Assembly (NCBI GenBank): GCA_964551835.1
Contig: CAZKEM010000037.1
Span: 1-55,625, forward strand
From: JAHDCC01 sp964551835
Lineage (GTDB): Bacteria > Actinomycetota > Acidimicrobiia > Acidimicrobiales > SZUA-35
Reading direction: 5' to 3'
DNA length: 55,625 nt
Within the stretch, counting starts at the first letter, position 1, and each line of letters opens with the position of its first letter. This document shows, piece after piece, positions 9,513 through 15,863 of the stretch. Under the pieces are notes generated by a model that saw only the letters and a list, made by a program, of their open reading frames with translations, was not told the DNA's origin and searched no databases. Position numbers and translations under genes: made by a program.

Positions 9513-10115
9513 ATGAGCGTCTACGCAAAGCCAGTTGAGGTCTTGATCGACGAGTTGGGTCGTTTACCTGGCGTAGGGCCGAAGTCCGCTCAACGAATAG
9601 CGTTTCATCTTCTAAAGGCTGAGACAGTCGACGTTCGACGCCTCACTGACGCGTTGACAGATTTGAAAGAATCTGTCTCGTTCTGCACCCGCTGCTTTAA
9701 TGTAGCGATTGAACAAGAATGCCGAATTTGTCGCAACCCGCAACGTGACAGCACAGTTTTGTGCGTTGTCGAGGAACCCAAAGACATTTCAGCAATTGAA
9801 CGAACCGGCTCGTTTAATGGTCGATATCACGTACTGTTGGGAAGCATCAACCCGCTTGAAGGTATCGGCCCCGACAAGTTGAAGATTCGGGAGCTGGCTC
9901 ACCGTGTAGCCGACGAAGACATCGCAGAAGTAATTTTGTGTACGAACCCAAACCTTGAAGGCGAAACAACCGCAGCGTTCATAGCGCAGAAAGTTCTTGA
10001 ACCCTTCGATGTGAACGTGACGCGTTTGGCTTCGGGACTGCCGGTCGGAGGCGACCTCGAGTACGCCGATGAACTGACGTTGGGTCGAGCGCTTCAAGGT
10101 CGACAAAGCTTGTAG
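9513..10115 (+). CDS. recR: Recombination mediator protein RecR
   Basis: A 200-residue protein with the full RecR layout: N-terminal helix-hairpin-helix (RLPGVGPKSAQRIAFHLL, residues 17-34), four-Cys zinc motif (Cys58, Cys61, Cys70, Cys73), TOPRIM domain (LCVVEEPKDISAIERTGSFNG...YHVLLGSINPLEGIGP), and C-terminal Walker-B-like segment (RLASGLPVGGDLEYADELTL). It works with RecF/RecO to load RecA at gaps. Third gene of the dnaX cluster, 21 bases after the YbaB gene. It converges on the small iron-sulfur gene with only 2 bases between. Confidence 0.96.
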   Translation: MSVYAKPVEVLIDELGRLPGVGPKSAQRIAFHLLKAETVDVRRLTDALTDLKESVSFCTRCFNVAIEQECRICRNPQRDSTVLCVVEEPKDISAIERTGSFNGRYHVLLGSINPLEGIGPDKLKIRELAHRVADEDIAEVILCTNPNLEGETTAAFIAQKVLEPFDVNVTRLASGLPVGGDLEYADELTLGRALQGRQSL

Positions 10116-10117
10116 GG

Positions 10118-10450
10118 TTAGCCCGGCCGACTTCGGTCTATCCGATGCGGCTCGATGTGCTGAGGTACCGTGGGGGCACCGTCACGGAGCCAGTCGCAGA
10201 CGTCACCCAGAATCGTGTCGTCGACGATCCATCCAAGCCAGTCAGCCTTCCGCCCACTTTGTAAAACGACGACGACGTTCGATGCATGACATTCGCCGAG
10301 GCAGTCGACGACTCTTGAAGTGCCTCTTCCCGCCTCGGCAGCCGCAGCCAGCTCGTTGCGTTGGCGTTCATGGTCGATGGTTGGATGTTTTTCCGTTGTG
10401 CCGCAACAGCAGGCGTTACACATCTGAACATAAAATGCCGGAGATTCCAT
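10118..10450 (-). CDS. Small [2Fe-2S] ferredoxin-domain protein
   Basis: About 110 residues. Two cysteine groups, CNACCCG near the start and DCLGEC in the middle, match the thioredoxin-fold [2Fe-2S] pattern C-x(n)-C...C-x3-C seen in Aquifex-type ferredoxins and NuoE-like proteins. One extra Cys is present in the first group (CNACCC). Partner and electron route are unknown. ATG 10450 is used; GTG 10456 two codons earlier is equally possible. It faces recR at its 3' end and metY at its 5' end, and sulfur metabolism is only suggested by that neighbour. Confidence 0.7.
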   Translation of the reverse strand: MESPAFYVQMCNACCCGTTEKHPTIDHERQRNELAAAAEAGRGTSRVVDCLGECHASNVVVVLQSGRKADWLGWIVDDTILGDVCDWLRDGAPTVPQHIEPHRIDRSRPG

Positions 10451-10491
10451 TGGCACTAGTCTGTCAGCAGTTCGGGCTGTAAAAACACCTA

Positions 10492-10527
10492 AAGATCAAG
10501 AGTGTGCTTGCGGCAGCTCTTGATCTT
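10492..10527. repeat. Perfect 11-bp inverted repeat (hairpin)
   Basis: AAGATCAAGAG at 10492-10502 is exactly complementary to CTCTTGATCTT at 10517-10527, with a 14-base loop. No T-run follows on either strand, so it is not a standard terminator. It lies 42 bases before the start of the [2Fe-2S] gene and could be a protein-binding site or part of an RNA leader. Confidence 0.6.
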
Positions 10528-10619
10528 CAGGGTTACAAGGTTTGTTCGGAGAGAGCAAGTACCTTGCTAGCTATTTTGATCCGAGCCGACGGGGAGAGGG
10601 TACATCGACTCAGTTCGTT

Positions 10620-10686
10620 CAATGCGACGCCCAAGTGACTGTGGCGCGGGCGGTATGGGTAAACCAGTCACTGGAGCGTCGCATTG
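10620..10686. repeat. 22-base near-perfect inverted repeat (hairpin)
   Basis: Arms 10620-10641 and 10665-10686 pair at 20 of 22 positions. The outer 11 bases (CAATGCGACGC) and the inner seven (GTGACTG) pair perfectly, and the two mismatches lie between them. The loop (10642-10664) is 23 bases and G-rich. Such length is far beyond chance for one intergenic region. It may be a leader RNA structure for metY, an operator, or a remnant of a small mobile repeat; I found no second copy in the window. Confidence 0.65.
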
Positions 10687-10928
10687 TGTTGCCTTTATGT
10701 TACAACAATAACGATCCAATGACAAGTGGTTCTCCGCTTCTAGTCAAAAAATGTCGCTGAACAGCCAAAATAGCACACATTTTGTGTAGCGGCGTGACAA
10801 TGTCGAACTATTTGGCGCAAAGACTGCTGTCATATTCCGGCGGTCGATGTATTGGTGTTCTAGGTGGTCGGTCTCGCCCTACCCGGGAACCGCTATCGTC
10901 CAACTACACAAACATTTTGGAGGATGTC

Positions 10929-12239
10929 GTGAGCGAGTCGAACTGGGGTTTCGAAACCCGCCAAATACATGCAGGTCAGGTTCCAGACGAAACTGGATCA
11001 CGAACAGTGCCAATCCACCAAACTACTGCCTACGTCTTCCGAGACACCGAACATGCAGCAAACCTATTTGGGTTAGCCGAAGTCGGAAATATCTATACCC
11101 GCATCATGAATCCAACCCAGGGGGTCCTAGAGGCCCGCATAGCGGCCCTCGAAGGAGCTACCGAAACCGCGATTGGAATCCCGGGAGCATTGGCGGTTAG
11201 TTCGGGGCAGGCTGCCGAAACCGTAGCAATCCTGACCTTGGCCGAAGCGGGAGACCATATCGTTGCTTCGTCTGCGCTCTACGGCGGAACCTACAACTTG
11301 CTCCACTACACATTGCCGAAAATGGGTATCGAAGTTAGCTTCATCGAAGACCCAGATGATCTGGATGCGTGGCAAGCAGCGGCAAAAGACAACACCAAAG
11401 TGTTCTACGGCGAAGGCATCGGCAACCCGAAGAACAACTGTTTGGACGTTGAAGGCATCTCAAAGATCGCTCACGAAGTTGGCGTTCCCCTGATTGTTGA
11501 CAACACTGTTGCAACGCCATGGCTGTTTAACCCGTTTGAGCTCGGTGCTGACATTGTCCTTCACTCGATGACCAAATTTATTGGCGGGCACGGGAATTCG
11601 ATAGGTGGCGTAATCGTTGACGGCGGCACCTTCGACTATGGCGCAAGCGGTCGGTTCCCCAATTTCACCGAGCCCGACCCGAGCTACCACGGCCTGGCAT
11701 ATTGGCCGGCATTAGGTCACGGGTCCTTCATTATCAAAGCTCGTGTTCAGATGCTCAGAGATTTGGGTCCCGCGGTCACACCACACAACGCCTTCTACTT
11801 TCTGCAGGGGCTCGAAACGTTGAGTATGAGGATGGAGCGCCACAGTGCAAACACCAAAGCAGTTGTCGATTTCTTGGCGAATCAAAAACAAGTCGAATCG
11901 ATCCAATGGGCCGGACTGGCGGACAGTCCGTGGCATGAACGTCTAAAGCGGTATGGCAAAGACAGAGGCTACGGCTCGGTCCCGGCGTTTGTAATCTCTG
12001 GCGGCGCTGAAGCGGGTAAGAAATTCGTAGAAGGCCTAAGTTTGCACAGCCATGTCGCCAATATTGGTGACGTTCGCAGCTTGGTAATTCACCCAGCGAC
12101 AACTACTCACTCACAACTCTCACCCGAAGAACAGGAATCGTCAGGTGTTCCAGCGGGTTTGGTTCGCCTATCGGTGGGGCTTGAAACGACTGAAGACATA
12201 ATCGCCGACCTGGAACAGGGTTTCGGCGCTTCGGCATAG
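10929..12239 (+). CDS. metY: O-acetylhomoserine aminocarboxypropyltransferase (sulfhydrylase)
   Basis: A PLP enzyme of the Cys/Met metabolism family that makes homocysteine from O-acetylhomoserine and sulfide. Diagnostic blocks are FETRQIHAGQ, SRTVPIHQTTAYVF, the SSGQAAE turn, the PLP-binding lysine in SMTKFIGGHG (with the aspartate of VDNTVATPWL), and RLSVGLETTEDI at the C-terminus. The insertion between the GxG region and the end (SGRFPNFTEPDPSYHGL) is typical of MetY rather than MetB. GTG 10929 is chosen because GGAGG sits five bases upstream and the protein then has 436 residues, the usual length; upstream codons are leader. Confidence 0.93.
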   Translation: MSESNWGFETRQIHAGQVPDETGSRTVPIHQTTAYVFRDTEHAANLFGLAEVGNIYTRIMNPTQGVLEARIAALEGATETAIGIPGALAVSSGQAAETVAILTLAEAGDHIVASSALYGGTYNLLHYTLPKMGIEVSFIEDPDDLDAWQAAAKDNTKVFYGEGIGNPKNNCLDVEGISKIAHEVGVPLIVDNTVATPWLFNPFELGADIVLHSMTKFIGGHGNSIGGVIVDGGTFDYGASGRFPNFTEPDPSYHGLAYWPALGHGSFIIKARVQMLRDLGPAVTPHNAFYFLQGLETLSMRMERHSANTKAVVDFLANQKQVESIQWAGLADSPWHERLKRYGKDRGYGSVPAFVISGGAEAGKKFVEGLSLHSHVANIGDVRSLVIHPATTTHSQLSPEEQESSGVPAGLVRLSVGLETTEDIIADLEQGFGASA

Positions 12240-12242
12240 AAG

Positions 12243-13218
12243 CTACGGTCGGACGACCACTTTGAAACGTAGAGCGGAATGGTCAGAACCCTCGACCGAG
12301 AACGTCGATCGGCTCCACAAATCAATACCGACACTGTGAGCTGCGTTGTCCTTCGGCAGCCTTACTAAGGCTGGAGCACCCGTTGGCCAAGTGTTCTGAA
12401 GCCCGTAGCCATCCATGGATTCAACGAGGCTGCCATCATCGAGCATGCGTTTGTAGCGAGGAGACCAGGGGGTCACGTTCATATCGCCGACCACCAGCAC
12501 AGCGTTACCAGATGCGCGCACTTCTTGGCTCCATGTCGCAATCATCTCTAGTTCAGCTTCTTGACTACTGTTGGCGTCCGAGTCTGTTGGGTTGGTGGCG
12601 TGGGCACTCAAGATCGAAATGGTCCGCTCATTGACCGTTACCTCGAGAGCCAACATTTCGCGGTCGTCAACGACAGTTAAACGATTCGGTAGCAACGACG
12701 CTAAGGTCAGAATCGTCTTTTATCAGAATTGCTGATCCTCCTTCTCCTTCTTCAGGGTTGCGCTCAAGAACCGTGTAGTTATCCAGCCCGTCCAGGTCAG
12801 CATCTAAACCTGGGGTTACTTCTTGAAGAAGGACAATGTCAGCGCCGTCGGATCGGATCTCCTCTAGATCGGCTTTGCCTTCGTTGGTATTGAGATGTAG
12901 AAGGGTAAAGTTGCCAGCCGTCCGTCCAGAATGGTCGGCCGGCAAAAAGTGCGGTCCAATAACGATCGCGTTGAACAGGATAACCATAGCCGAAAGAACT
13001 GCCATAGTTCGGTGCTTACGGACCAAGAAGCCTATTCCAGCGATAGCGGCGATCAAGATGTACAACGGGCGATGACTGCTCAATAATTCAATTTGCCAGC
13101 CTAAGCCGTAAAAGTAGCCGGCAACTGAGACGATGGACAACACGACGACGAGAGCAGAGACGGCGTATAAAAGAACCTGGCCTAAGAAATGCTGGACCTT
13201 GTAAACCAACTCTTTCAT
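12243..13218 (-). pseudogene. Membrane-anchored endonuclease/exonuclease/phosphatase protein, frameshifted
   Basis: Two minus-strand frames together encode one EEP-family protein. The first (13218 to 12667) has three N-terminal membrane helices (about residues 12-32, 48-64, 70-90), the start of the catalytic domain (LLHLNTNEG) and the metal-binding Glu in DIVLLQEV. The second (from about 12695 to 12243) carries GDMNVTPWSP and the final GSDHSALRF. The +1 frame change falls at about 12690-12705, between SDL and SLLPNRL. All catalytic motifs are intact, so the break is recent, an assembly error, or a true frameshift. Substrate could be nucleic acid or phospholipid-type phosphodiester. It converges on metY with 3 bases between. 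Confidence 0.75.
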
Positions 13219-13311
13219 CGAATCAGCTTACGCAGTGGTGTTACCTAGTTGGCCTACCTCTGGTACTCATGGGTGGGTCTGCCTATGGATGCAAACCGCT
13301 GATGGTCCCAG

Positions 13312-13521
13312 TTACACGTCCCAGAGTTGGATGAAATTATCGGAGCTTGTGGTGGCGAGTGTGGGTTGGGTTGTGGTGTGTCGTTGGCTAGCGAAGCTGG
13401 GCTTTTTTGTATGGCCATCCTCATCGTCCTTCGTTTTACGAGTTGTGCTCATAGCCGAGCATTCATATCGTAAACCATCGTCCAAAGAATCGGTTGTCGG
13501 GTCCCTATAGGAACCGCTCAG
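13312..13521 (-). pseudogene. Relic of a WD40-repeat protein C-terminus
   Basis: On the minus strand a 69-codon open stretch ends LATTSSDNFIQLWDV then TAA. That block is the classic last strand of a WD40 blade (SSD..I.LWD followed by the stop). The upstream residues are charged and do not form a recognisable blade, and a TAA closes the frame at 13522-13524, so only the tail of a former gene is left. It lies in a 456-base stretch between the broken EEP gene and the DivIVA gene. Moderate confidence: the motif is short but very specific. Confidence 0.5.
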
Positions 13522-13589
13522 TTATAGGTTGCTACGTTCCAGAACCGAAGTAACCTGTTGTGCTGTCCAGGTTGGCCTGACCCTCGTCT

Positions 13590-13662
13590 ACGAGATGCAA
13601 ACAATACGACCACGGCGGAAATTACAGCCATGATTCGTTACCTACGTACTAAGAAGCTTGCG
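13590..13662 (-). pseudogene. Relic of a second EEP-type membrane segment
   Basis: Read on the minus strand this gives FLVRR, a stop, then RIMAVISAVVVLFAS. The intact neighbour at about 12960-13035 encodes FLVRKHRTMAVLSAMVILFN in the same orientation; 13 of 22 aligned residues agree, and the DNA also aligns (both contain GCCAT..TTCG and AAGAAGC on the plus strand). It therefore looks like a fragment of a duplicated EEP gene carrying an in-frame stop. The rest of this copy is not visible. Confidence 0.5.
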
Positions 13663-13674
13663 CCTGTTAGTGGG

Positions 13675-15660
13675 TCAGTTGTTAGATTCGGAGCCACCCT
13701 TAGCACTGTCGACGGCTCGCTTCATCGCTTCTTGAACAAGGCGAGAAAGGGCGTCCTCGTCCTGTGGTTCAATCGCCGGTTCGGCCAAGACTTTCTCGAT
13801 GTCATTGTCAGGGTTAATGGCTGTTTGGCTATCGAGCGTAGCGTTGCCGTGTCCGTCCAGGCCTTGTAGGTCCGGTGGCGCCGCCGCCGGCACAGCCCCA
13901 GCTGGAGGCGGCATTGGTGGCTTAGTTAAAAGGTCTGGTTGGTCTGCGGTGATGACCGCATCAATTGGGACCTGCGGCTCCGAATCGTCATAGTCGATGT
14001 CGGCATCGATATCGATGTCTTCATCCGCAATGCCCGTTTCTGGGTTTGCGTGCCCTGAGCCATAGTCCGCGTCGGAGATAGCGGTGATTTCAGCATCGGT
14101 GTCCAGATCGTTTCCAGATTCGAGTACTCGCTCACGGGCTTCAGTAATGACAATTTCGCTGGTGCCGTCGCCCAGTTCGACAATCGGCTCGTTGTCGAGA
14201 CGAACGATGGCACTCTGTAGTTCTTTCTGGGCTGCGAGGATTCTATCCCGAGACGCCTGTTCAGTAACTCGTAGTCGAGAGATTCGACGTTCAGCCTGGT
14301 CGATGTTGGCTCGAACCTTGGCCCGAATAACCTCTTCAGCCTCTTGACGAATAAACTCGCTTTGCGCTCGTGCTTGTTCTAGTAGCTCAGCGACTTGGCT
14401 GCGAGCATCGGAGACCTCGACAAATGCCTGGTCTCGAGCCTCTTGAGCCTCTTCGGCGTCTTTGAAGACTTGACCCTGTCGTTCGGCGACATAGACCTCA
14501 GCTTCTTCGTAGCGTTTCTCGTAGAAGTCGTCTGCTTCAGTTCGGCGAGCTTCAACATAGTCGTCGCCTTCTTTGGTCATCGTCGCAACGTACGCATCGG
14601 CTTCTTCGTGCTTTGCCGCGATCTGTTCGTCAGCTTGCGAGCGGAGTTGCATAGCCGACGTTTCACCATCGAGGCGGATGCGATCGACTTCAGCGAACGC
14701 ATCCACCATGAGCCGTTCGGCCTCACCGTTGGCGTGGGCCAAAATTTCGGTCGCCTGGTTCTGATGATCAGCCAAGGTCTGTTCGGCCTCGACAAGCCGT
14801 TCCTTGCATTGAACCTCATTCTCGAGACGATTCCGTTCGGCTTCCTCAGCAGCTTGCTGGCGGAGCGCGGCTACCTCTTCGTCACATTTCACTCGAATCG
14901 CTTCAGTCTCACTCTCTATCGAGGCTAAGGTTTCAGACCGTTGCTGTTCCGCAAGGCGCACTATTTCAGCTGATTCCGAGCGGCTTGTCTCCCTCACTTT
15001 GTAAGCCTCTGACTCGGCTGAGTTCCAAAGTTCATCGGCTTCTATTTGTCTGTCAGCCAAGATCTTTTCAGAGGCTTCGTACCGTTCTCTAGTTTCGATT
15101 TCACATTTCTGTGCGATCTCTGTGATTTCGGCTTCAGCTGCTGCTTTCATTCGATTAGCTTCGGCTTGTGCGGCCTCGGTTAGCGCCTTGGCATCAAAAT
15201 CGGCCTGCTTTGTTTTGTTATTCGCCGCCTGAATAATCTGCGCAGCCTCGTTCTTTGCAGCCAGTAGCTGTTTCTCCGCTGCGGTACGGGCGTCTTCGAC
15301 CACGGCTTGCGACTCGAGGTCAGCTTGCGATTTCGTTTGCGACGCCGAGTCGCGGGCGTCCCGAAGTAGACCAGCGATCTGAAGACCGAACTGGTCAAAC
15401 TTGTCAGAGTCGAACGTGTCGACTAGATCGCCATTGCCGATGTCGATGGGTTCCTGAGCCTGGGCTGAACTGAGACTCTCGAGAGGTTGGTTCGCCGCTG
15501 AAAGCGTCGCAATCTCGGCCTGTGCATCGCGGAGTTTCTTTTCCAGCGCGCCATACTCCCGACCAAGTTGCTGTAGGTACAGACGTACCTGCTGCTTGTC
15601 GTATCCGCGTAGTGCCGGATTAAACTCCGCCTTTTCGATTGCCTCGGGGGTCATTACCAC
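13675..15660 (-). CDS. DivIVA-domain protein with very long coiled coil
   Basis: Residues 1 to about 50 (TPEAIEKAEFNPALRGYDKQ then VRLYLQQLG) are the DivIVA/Wag31 N-terminal domain that recognises curved membrane at poles and septa. Residues about 110-500 are an Ala/Glu/Gln-rich coiled coil with hardly any proline. The tail (about 520-661) is acidic, rich in Asp and Ile, then proline-rich, and ends AKGGSESNN. At 661 residues it is much longer than Wag31 (about 260) and closer in size to Streptomyces Scy/FilP-type cytoskeletal proteins. Likely role: polar or septal scaffold. GTG 15660 has AGGAG at optimal spacing; ATG 15654 is an alternative. Confidence 0.85.
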   Translation of the reverse strand: MVMTPEAIEKAEFNPALRGYDKQQVRLYLQQLGREYGALEKKLRDAQAEIATLSAANQPLESLSSAQAQEPIDIGNGDLVDTFDSDKFDQFGLQIAGLLRDARDSASQTKSQADLESQAVVEDARTAAEKQLLAAKNEAAQIIQAANNKTKQADFDAKALTEAAQAEANRMKAAAEAEITEIAQKCEIETRERYEASEKILADRQIEADELWNSAESEAYKVRETSRSESAEIVRLAEQQRSETLASIESETEAIRVKCDEEVAALRQQAAEEAERNRLENEVQCKERLVEAEQTLADHQNQATEILAHANGEAERLMVDAFAEVDRIRLDGETSAMQLRSQADEQIAAKHEEADAYVATMTKEGDDYVEARRTEADDFYEKRYEEAEVYVAERQGQVFKDAEEAQEARDQAFVEVSDARSQVAELLEQARAQSEFIRQEAEEVIRAKVRANIDQAERRISRLRVTEQASRDRILAAQKELQSAIVRLDNEPIVELGDGTSEIVITEARERVLESGNDLDTDAEITAISDADYGSGHANPETGIADEDIDIDADIDYDDSEPQVPIDAVITADQPDLLTKPPMPPPAGAVPAAAPPDLQGLDGHGNATLDSQTAINPDNDIEKVLAEPAIEPQDEDALSRLVQEAMKRAVDSAKGGSESNN

Positions 15661-15677
15661 TCCGAACTCCTAAACCG

Positions 15678-15766
15678 TGTCACCGACTTGGTGACAGCTC
15701 GAATCCCTATTTCGCCCGCCTGCCCTACGAGAGGGCAGTCCGGTATCCAGACTAGCCCTTGAAGGG
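15678..15766. promoter_or_regulatory. Three small perfect hairpins in the DivIVA-gene leader
   Basis: The 203 bases between the GGDEF-EAL gene and the DivIVA-domain gene hold three inverted repeats: TGTCACC/GGTGACA at 15678-15696, TGCCCT/AGGGCA at 15721-15737 and CCCTT/AAGGG at 15756-15766. The first lies just before the ribosome binding site of the DivIVA-domain gene. They may terminate the upstream transcript or bind a regulator; none has a clear U-tract. Confidence 0.35.
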
Positions 15767-15863
15767 TTCACACATCCAAATAGGTCCGTATTTAGTACTA
15801 AAACGAACGGTTGGACTATGTCGAATTCTAGCGAGTTCGGGCAATCTTGCCTACGCTGGCCCC

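Larger units (their letters stand above)
10451..10928. promoter_or_regulatory. 478-base divergent region upstream of metY, with two strong hairpins
   Basis: No convincing gene is found here. It contains a perfect 11-bp inverted repeat (10492-10502 with 10517-10527), a long 22-base inverted repeat (10620-10641 with 10665-10686), a GTTA-CAACAA-TAAC element at about 10701-10714, and a roughly 150-base segment before the metY start. Because metY makes a methionine precursor, I looked for SAM-I and SAM-IV riboswitch cores and for a T-box; none matches what I know of those consensus sequences. The region probably carries the promoters of both flanking genes. Confidence 0.5.

Noticed and set aside
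10687..10928. SAM-I, SAM-IV or T-box leader before metY
   Set aside because: I could not find the conserved cores; only generic hairpins are present.
13558..13869. Plus-strand frame containing IRYLRTKK
   Set aside because: It is the complement of the EEP relic and of the DivIVA gene end; the similarity to another frame is antisense to the real EEP gene.
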